NCBI RefSeq assembly: GCF_017357105.1
Contig: NZ_CP100395.1
Span: 124,001-188,000 of the forward strand
Length of the DNA stretch: 64,000 nucleotides
Direction of reading: 5' to 3'
Origin: Natronosalvus caseinilyticus
Lineage (GTDB): Archaea; Halobacteriota; Halobacteria; Halobacteriales; Natrialbaceae
This document shows positions 8,323-17,424 of the stretch, piece after piece. The number at the start of each line of letters is the position of its first letter. Position 1 is the stretch's first letter. Position numbers and translations under genes: made by a program. The notes under the pieces were generated by a model, which saw only the letters and a list, made by a program, of their open reading frames with translations, was not told the DNA's origin and did not search any database.

Positions 8323-8816
8323 ATGTCAAACGAAGAAGCGAACGGTCGAACGCCGAGTCGAAATCCGGACCTCGAACGACTCAACCGGCTCATCGGGGAA
8401 TGGGAACTCGAGGTGTCTCTGGATGGGCAAACGTACAGGGTGGACACGTGACATTCGAATGGCTAGAAGACGGAGCGTTCCTCGTACAACGTTCGGAGGT
8501 AAGTGATCTTTCGACATTGCCTCCTGGGTGGGTCGAGAACGCGCCGCGCTCTACCGTCTCAATTATCGGTTTGGACGATACGAGCGAGCAATTTCGGATG
8601 CTCTACGCCGATTCACGCGACGTCTTCCGGATGTACAAGATGAGTTTGAGCGATGAGGTCTGGAGACTGTGGAGGGATGCACCTGAGTTCTCACAACGCT
8701 TCACGAGCAACATCGACGATGACGGCAACGTGATCGAGGGTACGTGGGAATACTCGGACGACGGGGCTGACTGGCAGGTAGATTTCGACGTGACCTACAC
8801 GAGAACTGGAGCGTAG
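8323..8816 (+). pseudogene. DUF1579/lipocalin-like protein with a frameshift
   Basis: From ATG 8323 the frame reads MSNEEANGRTPSRNPDLERL, then NRLIGEWELEVSLDGQT, before going out of frame at about 8432. The adjacent frame continues VQGGHVTFEWLEDGAFLVQR and runs 120 residues to a stop at 8816. Insertion of one base restores one protein of about 164 residues. The order (GxW, strands 'G-H-V-T-F-E-W', 'FLV', repeated Trp/Tyr strands, 'IEGTWEYSDDG') suggests a small beta-barrel as in DUF1579-like or SnoaL-adjacent stress proteins. Function unknown. Decay or sequencing error are both possible. Confidence 0.65.
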
Positions 8817-9080
8817 AAAGCGAAACTTTGGTACCCCCCGAAGGCTGTTACATAGCGTACCCCGTCATCACCGTTTACAAACCGTTCAACGGTGCAAGGT
8901 TCGCGCTGTGTATGCAGCACCAGTTTAGCAGACTACCGTGACACTGTCAGTTCGGGGCTGCTGCATACAGAGGATGAGTTTAGCACGGTACTCTCATTTA
9001 TTCCATATGTGTGGGCCGAAACCAACCGCTACATGCGACTGCTTACTGCGCACATTCAATCTCGGGATCTCAGGACTTTC
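8817..9080. other. Intergenic region with a partial IS-like end
   Basis: No gene is supported here. The only recognisable feature is the half-element GCTGCTGCATACAGAGGATG at about 8957-8978, which matches the second block of the IS6-end-like family. Confidence 0.4.
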
Positions 9081-10046
9081 CTATTTTGATAGAGTCTGAC
9101 GGATACGTTCTACGATTTTTTCCTCATCAGTCATTTCGACTGTTTCTGTCCCGCCATCCCCCATCTTTTCTTTCGAGTCCCACTCATCGTCTTCTCCCTC
9201 TTCGTTCATTTCGCCAGTCGCCTCACCGCCTTCTCCGAACATCCCGCCTACTTCTTCACGAGGTTCGTCGACCATCTCATCACCCTCTTCACGGTCTTCG
9301 ACCATCTCACCACCCTCTTCAAGCATCTCGCCGGTTTCTTCACTCCGTTCTTCGACCATCTCGCCGGCCTCTTCACCACCCTCTTCGACTATCTCGCCGG
9401 CCTCTTTACCGCGTTCTTCGACCATCTCACCCGCCTCTTCACCGCGTTCTTCGACCATCTCACCCGTCTCTTCACTACGTTCTTCGAGCATTTCACCGGC
9501 TTCTTCGACCATCTCGCCGGCCTCTTCACCGCGTTTTTCGACCATCTCACCCGCCTCTTCGAGCACCTCGCCGGCCTGTTCACCGCGTTCTTCGACCATC
9601 TCACCGATCTGTTTGCTTCCCTCTTCGAGCTGATCGTTGAATCCCTCACTGGACTCTCTGATTCGATTGGCGACGTTCTCTGTTGTCGCCTCCGTCTTTT
9701 GTGCTACTTTTTGACCACTCTGCTGGACTTGATCGGCCGCGCTGTGGGTCATCCCCCACGTCCGACCTTTGATCGTGGCAGTGACTCCATGGCCCTGTTT
9801 CAAGGAATCGTCGCCCTCAGAACTGAACTTTTCTTTCACTGGACCAACCCAATCTCGGAGCACGTACCCAAGGCCGATGAGAGTGACTGCATCAATTAGC
9901 CGGGGACGAGATCTCCCCTCATCAGTGGTCTTTCTCTCCTCATCGCTCGTCGCTCGCTCTTCGTGTCTGGGCGTCCCGCCGTGCGTTCTCTCTTCGTGTC
10001 TGGGCGTCCCGCCGTGTGGGGACGGCATATCTGGCTTTCTTGACAT
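9081..10046 (-). CDS. Acidic coiled-coil protein built of 11- and 7-residue repeats
   Basis: A 321-residue protein from ATG 10,046 (MSRKPDMPSPHG). Residues 1-50 are polar and contain a duplicated GGTPRHEER motif. A hydrophobic stretch LIDAVTLIGLGYVLRDWV follows, possibly membrane-associated. From about residue 95 there is an amphipathic helix, then about 11 tandem units of the type GEMVEERGEEA (11 residues) interspersed with 7-residue units GEMVEEA, and finally a Glu/Asp-rich tail. Eleven- and seven-residue periods both suit a continuous coiled coil (hendecads and heptads). The pattern recalls LEA/apolipoprotein-like or phasin-like surface-coating proteins. No enzymatic motif is seen and no function is assigned. 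The near-identical DNA units imply recent repeat expansion. Confidence 0.75.
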   Translation of the reverse strand: MSRKPDMPSPHGGTPRHEERTHGGTPRHEERATSDEERKTTDEGRSRPRLIDAVTLIGLGYVLRDWVGPVKEKFSSEGDDSLKQGHGVTATIKGRTWGMTHSAADQVQQSGQKVAQKTEATTENVANRIRESSEGFNDQLEEGSKQIGEMVEERGEQAGEVLEEAGEMVEKRGEEAGEMVEEAGEMLEERSEETGEMVEERGEEAGEMVEERGKEAGEIVEEGGEEAGEMVEERSEETGEMLEEGGEMVEDREEGDEMVDEPREEVGGMFGEGGEATGEMNEEGEDDEWDSKEKMGDGGTETVEMTDEEKIVERIRQTLSK

Positions 10047-10049
10047 CAA

Positions 10050-10671
10050 ACAATAGAATAGCTCCTATAGACAGTACGCTTTGCCCGGAAGATGCAAGTG
10101 AAAAACAGCGGCTAAATTGCTATCCTTCAAACAGTATGTAACGGATAAGAGAGGGTATGGGTCGCATACAAGAAAGAAACGCGTGTGTTCATTTACGTGT
10201 GTTCATTTCTGGTAGAAGATTGTCTGATCTGAACAGGGGATCGATCTACCGCTGGTTGGCCAATTAGTGAGCAGTACACGCTATGCACCGAGCATTCACT
10301 CTCCCACACTGATTGCCTCTCAGCTCGTGCCACATTCGCGCTGTGAGTTCAGCACGGTCACAGACACCACCATTGGTCAAAGATTTCAACAGAGGCGTTA
10401 GAGTCATTGTGTCAGGACCTTCCAACCGATTCGATTAGAGTGATGAAACAGTCTCCTCGCGGCGTCGATCGAGTTTCCTGTTTCTGGCGCGCGGCCTCTT
10501 TGCTACCGTCTGAATACCACTGGATAGATGATACTGTCTTGCGTCAGAATACTCGCCTGAATACAATTTCCTTACTATTCCTATGTATTAAAACCGCTAT
10601 CTAGCATCCAAGAGAAATACTTCAATAAGATTATCTAAGGTTATTAGTACCGTCGGTAAGATGGATGAATC
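10050..10671. other. Intergenic region before the conjugation-like module
   Basis: About 620 bp without a convincing gene. It contains a 13-14-bp tandem direct repeat (CGTGTGTTCATTT twice, 10,182-10,208) and an inverted IS6-end-like element at 10,333-10,396. The region just before 10,672 is AT-rich and probably holds the promoter of the pilin-like gene. This is the likely left boundary of the module. Confidence 0.5.
10333..10396 (-). mobile_element. Small IS6-end-like element, copy F (inverted)
   Basis: Read on the minus strand, GCCTCTGTTGAAATCT is followed about 30 bp later by GTGCTGAACTCACAGCGCG and AATGTG. The tail AGCGCGAATGT is shared with the copy at 33,629. Orientation is opposite to the copies at 6209 and 8171. 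Confidence 0.45.
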
Positions 10672-11007
10672 ATGCACTATCGACAAGGTATCGCACGATC
10701 CCTGGTCGCCCTGATCGTGTTCACCGCAAGTACAGGCGTCGCTGCCGCCCAACAAAACGAAATCAACAACTCACTCACGCAGATTGAGGAGTTCGTCGCC
10801 ACAACCCTCGGTCAAATCGGCGTGATCGTCTTCCTCGTCGGCGCCGCTGTCTGGTTTGTCTCCAGGCGCAGCGCCGATCGCGCCCAATGGGGCTGGCGCG
10901 GCATGTGGGGTGGCGCCGGGATGATCATCCTCTCGGTGAGCTACAACGTGTTCGTCAGTCTCTTCGAGAACCTCGCCCCGGGGATGATCGTTCCAGTCAT
11001 CCCCTGA
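10672..11007 (+). CDS. VirB2/TrbC-like pilin candidate
   Basis: A 111-residue protein. The N-terminus MHYRQGIARSLVALIVFTAS with GVAAAQQ looks like a Sec signal peptide cleaved after Ala-Ala-Ala. The mature part has a short polar segment, a first membrane helix (GQIGVIVFLVGAAVWFV), a basic loop (SRRSADRAQWGWRG) and a second helix (GAGMIILSVSYNVFVSLF). Two closely spaced helices after a signal peptide, at the head of a conjugation-like operon, is the layout of VirB2-type pilins. It is the first gene of the module. The assignment is by architecture and position, not by sequence identity. Confidence 0.6.
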   Translation: MHYRQGIARSLVALIVFTASTGVAAAQQNEINNSLTQIEEFVATTLGQIGVIVFLVGAAVWFVSRRSADRAQWGWRGMWGGAGMIILSVSYNVFVSLFENLAPGMIVPVIP

Positions 11008-11065
11008 GCATCCTACTTGAGGTGAACCAAGAGTGGGCCGCCGCTCCACCCCATTACACTGATCT

Positions 11066-12901
11066 ATGACGGCCAGTCGTCCCCTCACCGGTCTGGTGCT
11101 TGTCGCCCTCCTCACGCTCCCCGTCGTGAGTGCAGTCACAACGCCAGCCAGCATCGCGCCGGACAACGCAACACGAGCGTTTCTCTCCGATGATCGAGAT
11201 CCAGGTTCCGGATCGCTTCCACCGTTCGTGCTTCCCACTATCGAAGATGTTGTCCGCGAGGAGAACGCCTCCCTGGCAAACATCAGTCGTGTACGTGATT
11301 TCACCTACGCGACGACACAGCCACCGTATCGCGTTGGACCGGATCAACAGACACTCAGCGAGTATCGGCTTGCCCAGTTAGAATCCATCCAGCGCAACGA
11401 CTCGACGAGTCTCTGGCTGCCTGATTCACAGCGCTCGAACGGAACCGTCATCAAAGACGCCCATATCACGATTCTCGGTACAGCGGACGGAGCGCGTACT
11501 CGCATTGGTGCTGGTGAGGAAGCCCACGCTGGAAACACAAGCGAACGACTGCTGATTCCCCGAAACGGGACCGTCCTGACTCACCTCGATTACTCGACCC
11601 GCCTCCCGAATCAGACATGCACCGTCACCGACGACACCAGGACCTGTCTCTCCTATGACCTCCTCGATCAGGAGGTCGATCGGAGCGTCCGAATTGGGGA
11701 GCAGACCTGGGCCAGTAATTCGAAATCACCAGGGCAACTCTAGTACGACGGCGCGAACGCGAGCGAGCCGACGACGATGCAGGTTCGCGCGACGATCAAC
11801 TCGACGGTTGCCGCCACGACGAGTATCTACGTCCGTGACGGCGGCAGCTGGCAGCTATCGAACGCAACCGATGAAACGCTTCAACTCTCGCACACAGTCC
11901 AGGACAGTGAGCGTGTCACTGTTACGACGAACCAGGACCTCAGCGTCACACAGACGATCGTTCGCACTGAGGAGGATATCGACCGAATCGTCCTCACGTT
12001 CGAGGGGGCACAATCGCTCTCTGAGCGTCGACTCTGGAGCTATGCGCAGTTCGACGACGCAGAGGGACGCATCCAGAACGTCTGGGGCGTCTACTCACAG
12101 CGACAATACCTAAATGCGACACGCGGCCATCGCTTGCTTCCAGAATCGTACACTGTCCCCTCGTTATCACTCCGAAACGAGACACGACTTACCCAAACGC
12201 TCACACAGCAGTTCGAAACTGCACAGACGCGCCAGCAGACCGTCGCGTTCCCGAACGTCCTCGAGGTCCAGCTTATCGCGAACCGCCGGCAGCCGACGCT
12301 CGAGTGGACCCAACAGACGGACGCCACATCCGGTCCAGAGATCACGCACCTGGATGGCAGTAATATGTCCGGCAGCGCGGCTCCGCTCGACCGCTATGTC
12401 AATCTCACCTCGGTTTCCCCTCGCGGCTATACGAAGATCGTCATTACGAACGTCGACCAGCCGATCACGGAGGTTCGCGATATCCACAATGATTCGATTT
12501 CGCTGACGACCCAGACCGTTCGCGAGCAGAACGCGAGCCTCTCTACGACGGTTCTCAACGAGACCCATGCCAGAATCCAACTGACGGGCACAGATACTGG
12601 TCAACCGCTGACGAATCGAACACTCTGGCTTCGAGGAGCGGCTCAAGGGCGAGCGACGACGAACGCTGACGGCGCCATCGTCGTCGAGCGGCGAGACCTC
12701 TACGTCACCGCCTCGTTTGCAGGTGTGGCTGACGCCTCCGAAAACGCCTACTACGGGCCAGTGCAGGCTCGAGTCGCGTTTCAGCCGGATCCGTTTGACA
12801 TCTATCAACTCCTGACCAGTCTCGCGGGTGCGCTGGTTTCGGTGATCGCGTTTGTCATCTTCTTCGCACCGTTCGCGTACATGCGGAGGGACACGGGCTA
12901 G
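11066..12901 (+). pseudogene. Exported, membrane-anchored surface protein of the conjugation module, interrupted by an in-frame TAG
   Basis: The frame from ATG 11,066 has a signal peptide (LTGLVLVALLTLPVVSAVTT), runs to TAG at 11,741-11,743, and continues unbroken in the same frame (YDGANASEPTTMQVRATINS) to a stop at 12,901. The total would be 611 residues. Both halves have the same composition: Thr/Asn-rich with many N-x-S/T sequons, as in glycosylated haloarchaeal surface proteins. A C-terminal helix (ALVSVIAFVIFFAPFAYM) would anchor it. The stop is one base away from Gln, Glu, Lys or Tyr codons. It probably belongs to the mating or secretion surface complex. Nonsense mutation, read-through or sequencing error are all possible. 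Downstream genes appear intact. Confidence 0.75.
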
Positions 12902-12972
12902 GGCCCCATCAGACGCTCGAGTGGTGACTCTAACACGCACACAACAGCCCCACAACAACCTCAGAACACACA

Positions 12973-14445
12973 ATGAATGGCTCGAAATACCACGTCCCAA
13001 CCGACGTCGCTCATGACAGCATCGGTCCCGAGATACTATCGGCCAGTCTGCACAGCATTGCGATTCTGTTGCCTGACACGCCCGTAGCTTCGCCTGCCGC
13101 TGTATTCTCCGACTGGATTGCGGACTTTTTCACCTACATCCTGACCGGGATTCTCGGTTTTATCGGTGAACTCGTCGCCAACGGGATACTCACGTTCATC
13201 ATCTTCGATAGTCCCTACTCAGATCCTGGGATGCAGGCAGCTTTCCAGCACAATCTAGATATCTTTCCGCAACTGCTCGTGATCATGTTCATGGCGGGCG
13301 TCGCAACGAAACCGTTCGCCGACCAGATCGAAGTGACGAACTTCATGCTGGTGTGGAAAGCGTTGAAGGTGATCATCTTCGTCGCCGTGGCCCGTCAGAT
13401 CATGCACTTCAGTCTGCTGTTGACGAACGCGCTTATTCGCCATATCTTCACTGCTGACTACGGCGCTGCGTTCGGCCCGGAGGTCTTGCAATCAGGCCTC
13501 GACGGGGTTGCGGCGTCGAGTGCTGGTGCGATCATCGGTGGACTCATCCTGAGTATGGTGTCCGTGGCAGGCATCCTCCTCGCGCTTGGTGTCTTCATCC
13601 TGCGGGAGTTCTTGTTCAATGCGACGTTCATCCTCCTACCTGTGCTCGGAGCAATGTTGTTCCTGGACTTCGGGCCGCTTCGCTACGCGTCGGAGATCTC
13701 GAAGACCGTCCTTCGGGCGACCGCCTACATGCTCCTCGCCGGAATTGTGATGGCTGGCCTCCTGCAGACCGGTGCTGCAGCCGCCGGTGCGTACGCGGAC
13801 ATGGCCGGCCAGGGGGCGACCGCTGCCCAGAGTCAACAAGCGAGTGACCCTGGATTCGGGGAAGTCCTCGAGGCGTACCTCTTCTGGTTGATCGGGCTCG
13901 TCGCCCCTGCACTTGTCGGCATCAAATCAGCGGCGATGGCCGGACTGTCGCCGCGGCGGATCTCCGGACGACAGGGGGCAAAGAGTAAGTCGAGTTCTCA
14001 GGGCTCGTCGACGAACCAGTCGGGGGAGAAGTCGACTCGTGCTGCTCTGATTGAGCAGGCGAGATATGGGGCAGCTGGTGCTGACAGGTGGGCAACTGGT
14101 GGGAAGGGTGGTGCTGCTGTTCAAAAAGCTGGGTCGGCTGCGACACGAACAAAGGGAGCTGTTGGAAGTGCAGCTACGACTCTCCTTTCGGAAAAGAGGG
14201 TCAACGACGCAAAGAAGGGAGGTCAAGCTTTCAAGAAAGGTGGAAAACGTGCGGTTAAGGACGCCAAGTCCGGCACAGACTACGCAACCCGAAATCTTCA
14301 CCAATCGCCCGTTGATTGGGCTGAGGCGGGTTTAGAACGGTATCGGGAGAACCCCGTTGTCGATACGAGCCAAGAAACTAATCCGAAACAACGGGATCTG
14401 AGTGACTTTGCAGACGAGTCAGAGAGTAGGGATCGATCCAAATGA
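12973..14445 (+). CDS. VirB6/TrbL-like polytopic membrane protein
   Basis: A 490-residue protein. After about 45 residues there are at least seven hydrophobic segments between residues 45 and 320 (for example FFTYILTGILGFIGELVANG, LLVIMFMAGVATKP, GAIIGGLILSMVSVAGILLA, AYMLLAGIVMAGLLQTG, YLFWLIGLVAPALVGI). A hydrophilic Lys/Gly/Ser/Ala-rich cytoplasmic tail of about 170 residues follows. This is the plan of VirB6/TrbL proteins, which form the inner-membrane channel of type IV secretion systems. The tail (from about 13,980) has lower GC and more purine-rich codons than the membrane part, a change that continues into the next gene. Confidence 0.7.
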   Translation: MNGSKYHVPTDVAHDSIGPEILSASLHSIAILLPDTPVASPAAVFSDWIADFFTYILTGILGFIGELVANGILTFIIFDSPYSDPGMQAAFQHNLDIFPQLLVIMFMAGVATKPFADQIEVTNFMLVWKALKVIIFVAVARQIMHFSLLLTNALIRHIFTADYGAAFGPEVLQSGLDGVAASSAGAIIGGLILSMVSVAGILLALGVFILREFLFNATFILLPVLGAMLFLDFGPLRYASEISKTVLRATAYMLLAGIVMAGLLQTGAAAAGAYADMAGQGATAAQSQQASDPGFGEVLEAYLFWLIGLVAPALVGIKSAAMAGLSPRRISGRQGAKSKSSSQGSSTNQSGEKSTRAALIEQARYGAAGADRWATGGKGGAAVQKAGSAATRTKGAVGSAATTLLSEKRVNDAKKGGQAFKKGGKRAVKDAKSGTDYATRNLHQSPVDWAEAGLERYRENPVVDTSQETNPKQRDLSDFADESESRDRSK

Positions 14446-14498
14446 ATGTCCACTTGGCCAGACGCATATATCGGGGGAACTCTTAATCTGGGACAACA

Positions 14499-15893
14499 AT
14501 GGACGGTAAAGAACACACTACGTCCACTACCACCGAACGTAGTAGAGACATCTTCCGAGCCGGAATCATTCTGGCAGTCTCCACAGCGATATCCTCAGTT
14601 TGTTACCTACTTGTTCCAATCGGGGTACTTCTAGTGGGTGGTGAATTAGCATCTCACCTTGGTATGCTCGTTCCCTCACTTCTCAGCGTAGTTGCTGTAC
14701 CCCTTACCCCACTGGTAATCGCCATCTCAGTATTCACAGTTATTGACGAAATATTCGGCGAAGATCACAAGGGAATTGATAGAGGATGGTCTCTGGGGAT
14801 TATTATCGGAGCATGTCTCCTGACTCTCATCTGGTTTCTCCCTCTTTGGGGACAGAGCTGGCCTATCCTTGCTGAGAAACTACGTCCACTCCGAGTGTCC
14901 GTTCTGTTTGACGATGCATGGGTGATGGGCCTCACTTGGATCGTATATATTCCAATGATGATGTACGTCAATCTCGGAGCTATAGTTACTGATAACACCA
15001 GTTCCTCTGTTACACAAGAGAGACAACGCGCTGGGTCAAGTTCCGTGGGGGCCTCATCTGATCCCGCCAATCAGCCGACTCAAGATATAGACGGTTTCTC
15101 GAGAGAGGGTACAGGATTTACCTACAACTGGGATTCAGCACCAGATACGGGGTTTGCAGATATTGGTGGGATGGAGTCGCTGAAAACAAATATCGAGCGA
15201 TCAGTCCTCCGACCACTTACTCGGATTGACGAAGCCTATGAGCGGTTCAACGTCTCACCACCGAATGGAATTCTCCTTTACGGCCCACCAGGAACCGGCA
15301 AGACCCTGTTTGCTCGAGCAATCGCCGGCGAACTCGGCCATCCGTATCTCGAGTTATCTGCGGGTGATATCAAATCCCGATGGATCAACGAGTCAACCGA
15401 GCAGGTCAACCAGCTCTTCGCCGAAGCTGAACAGTTCGACCGGTGCGTCATCTTCATCGACGAGATCGATGCCCTGCTCGCTGACCGTGGAAATGACCTC
15501 CACCGAGAGCACGCCCAGGTCGTCAATGAGTTCCTCGCGCATCTGGACGACGAGAACCCGAATTTCCTCGTAATCGCAGCGACGAATCGAGCCGACCTCC
15601 TCGATGAGGCTGCTACACGCCGAGGACGGTTTGACCAGCAGTACGAAATCGGCCTCCCCGACCACGACGCTCGTGAGGCGATCTTCCGCGTACGACTCTG
15701 TGAACTCCCGACCGCTCTTGACGAGGACAACTATCACGAGTTGGCCGAGCGTTCTGAAGGGCTCAGCAGTGCTGACATCGTGGGAATCGTCGACGACGCC
15801 GCAATGCACGCAGCTGAGCGTGATGCCGAGGCAATCACGCTCGCTGATCTTCACGAGTCGTTCCCGAATCGCTTTACGGACAAAGATACCTAA
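14499..15893 (+). CDS. Membrane-anchored AAA ATPase (Cdc48/PAN-like AAA module)
   Basis: A 464-residue protein. The N-terminal third has four membrane helices (about residues 20-40, 48-80, 100-120 and 145-165). A short linker is followed by one AAA domain. FADIGGMESLKTNI precedes Walker A GPPGTGKT (Lys268). Walker B is VIFIDEID (Asp321). Sensor 1 is AATNRADLLD with the arginine pair RRGRFD. The small helical lid (EGLSSADIVGIVDDAAMHAA) completes it. A single membrane-tethered AAA domain suggests remodelling or extraction of membrane proteins, with no protease domain attached. It sits inside the conjugation-like operon but is not a standard VirB protein. Its N-terminal part is clearly less GC-rich than the AAA domain. 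Confidence 0.85.
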   Translation: MDGKEHTTSTTTERSRDIFRAGIILAVSTAISSVCYLLVPIGVLLVGGELASHLGMLVPSLLSVVAVPLTPLVIAISVFTVIDEIFGEDHKGIDRGWSLGIIIGACLLTLIWFLPLWGQSWPILAEKLRPLRVSVLFDDAWVMGLTWIVYIPMMMYVNLGAIVTDNTSSSVTQERQRAGSSSVGASSDPANQPTQDIDGFSREGTGFTYNWDSAPDTGFADIGGMESLKTNIERSVLRPLTRIDEAYERFNVSPPNGILLYGPPGTGKTLFARAIAGELGHPYLELSAGDIKSRWINESTEQVNQLFAEAEQFDRCVIFIDEIDALLADRGNDLHREHAQVVNEFLAHLDDENPNFLVIAATNRADLLDEAATRRGRFDQQYEIGLPDHDAREAIFRVRLCELPTALDEDNYHELAERSEGLSSADIVGIVDDAAMHAAERDAEAITLADLHESFPNRFTDKDT

Positions 15894-15969
15894 CAAATCA
15901 TGAATGCAATGGAAAAACCGACATACTAAGGAAACTATTAACTATCCATCTTTGTAAAGGAACGATTAC

Positions 15970-16356
15970 ATGGAGACCTTCCCCATCGCAGGCCGGATTA
16001 TCAACACGAAGTTGATCTTCGGTCTCACCGCCCGCGAAGCCGGCGAGGTTCTCGTCATCCCGTTTCTCGCCCTCGGCATCGCCCAGAGCCTCGGATTCAC
16101 CGGCACGCTCTTCCTGATTGCAGGCGGCATCGGTCTCACACTTGGCATCCTCATCCTCCTCGTTGCGCCCGCTGGCCAACGGCCGATCAGCTACGCCCGT
16201 GCCGCCGCTGACTACTATCTCTCGTCGAACTCGTACTACAATCGCCGTACTCGACCCGAGGCAGAGACGGCTGTTGTCCAGGACGTCGTCGGCGTCCGGC
16301 AGGAAGGCCTCGACATCGAGACGATCAAAGCTGAACAGGAGACCGAATCGAGGTAA
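15970..16356 (+). CDS. VirB3/PrgI-like small membrane protein
   Basis: A 128-residue protein. Two adjacent membrane helices (AGEVLVIPFLALGIAQSLGF and LFLIAGGIGLTLGILILLVA) follow a short N-terminus with TAREAGE. A soluble tail contains the motif YARAAADYYLSSNSYYNR. PrgI/VirB3 proteins have exactly two N-terminal helices, lie directly upstream of the VirB4 ATPase, and dock it to the membrane. Here it precedes the VirB4-N-like and VirB4 genes. The assignment rests on architecture and gene order. Confidence 0.65.
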   Translation: METFPIAGRIINTKLIFGLTAREAGEVLVIPFLALGIAQSLGFTGTLFLIAGGIGLTLGILILLVAPAGQRPISYARAAADYYLSSNSYYNRRTRPEAETAVVQDVVGVRQEGLDIETIKAEQETESR

Positions 16357-16362
16357 CCGCGC

Positions 16363-17424
16363 ATGGGCTCTTCTTCCTCTGACGAGATTACTGATGGAAC
16401 CGTCGCCGGCAGCGATGGGGAACACGAAATTGACGAGACAGCCAACGCGAACTCTTCACTCGATACTTCAGCCGGACAATCGACGACGAGCGTGTCAGCA
16501 ACTGAGTCGCACTCGACCCCGGATTCCGAGTCACAGAACGATGACCATCCGACTGCCGCGACTCGTAACGGAGCATCGTCGGCAGCACCCGAGTCCGACC
16601 TCGAAGTTCTCCGGGCACTCAATAGATTCCTCGACGACATCGACACCGATCTCCCGACCGCTCGCGAAAGGGCTCGGGCTCGCGACCACTTCGACCTCGA
16701 GAATCGACTCGGCGAGCCCACGACCACTCAGACGAAACTCGGCTTCGATTACGTCCGTGACGACGGCATCGCCGTCGACGAGAACAGCTACATCGGCCTC
16801 CTGAAAGTCCACCCCCAAAACTGGCTCTCGCTCAGTGACCAGGCGAAACGCGACACGATGAGTGCGTACATGTCGTTCCTCATGTCGCTCGAGTCGAGCG
16901 TTGCCGTTCCCTGCTATCCAAAGACGTTCGATCTGACCGGCCATCTCGAGCAGTTCTATACAGCGGGTGCGAGCATGGCTTCACGCGGCCAGACGCCAAT
17001 CCTCCAGTACGGACGCAAATTCTACATCCAGTGGGCCAACACCAACATCGAAGACGAGGATCTCAAACAGCGCGATTTCTACATCGTCACGCGCGTCGAG
17101 GCGGACCAAGTCCACAAGGATCTCGATACAGGAAGCGTGTTGAGTCAGCTCAGGACGCTTCCGGTTATCGGCAGGGTCTGTTCGGGAATCGTCAATCGAA
17201 CGCCACTGGGCGGCTCCCACGAAGAAGCCCGAACCGAACTCTGTATCCGCGAGGTCCGGCAACGCCAGCGTCGGATTACGAACACACTCGGTCGGACTGA
17301 CGTCTCCATCGAGCGTGTTACCGATCGCCAGGAGACGATGGAGATCCTCTATCACTACTACAACCACGTCGATCCGAAGTTCGAGAAATTTTCGCACGCG
17401 ACGAAAACGGAGGGCGAGTACTGA
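16363..17424 (+). CDS. VirB4 N-terminal-domain-like protein of the conjugation module
   Basis: A 353-residue soluble protein. The first 80 residues are Ser/Thr/Glu-rich and disordered. A globular part follows, including ENSYIGLLKVHPQNWLSLSD, YMSFLMSLESSVAVPCYPKT and KQRDFYIVTRVEAD. The pattern (a 'bound to Y-x-G-L-L-x-V...' strand, a long helix, then 'FYIVTR') resembles the N-terminal domain of TraC/VirB4 ATPases that lies before the RecA-like core. No Walker motif is present. Its stop overlaps the VirB4 start by one base (TGATG), so the two are translationally coupled and probably form one complex. Confidence 0.6.
   Translation: MGSSSSDEITDGTVAGSDGEHEIDETANANSSLDTSAGQSTTSVSATESHSTPDSESQNDDHPTAATRNGASSAAPESDLEVLRALNRFLDDIDTDLPTARERARARDHFDLENRLGEPTTTQTKLGFDYVRDDGIAVDENSYIGLLKVHPQNWLSLSDQAKRDTMSAYMSFLMSLESSVAVPCYPKTFDLTGHLEQFYTAGASMASRGQTPILQYGRKFYIQWANTNIEDEDLKQRDFYIVTRVEADQVHKDLDTGSVLSQLRTLPVIGRVCSGIVNRTPLGGSHEEARTELCIREVRQRQRRITNTLGRTDVSIERVTDRQETMEILYHYYNHVDPKFEKFSHATKTEGEY

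Noticed and set aside
8892-9640. Plus-strand frames opposite the repeat protein rich in RPSHRPLHRVLRPSH
   Set aside because: They are antisense shadows of the acidic repeat gene on the minus strand.
10407-10604. A 65-codon plus-strand frame before the pilin-like gene
   Set aside because: Composition is not coding-like and no homologous features are seen.
11741-11743. TAG as pyrrolysine or another programmed amino acid
   Set aside because: No pyl genes are visible in the window and a nonsense mutation or read error is simpler; kept only as something to check.
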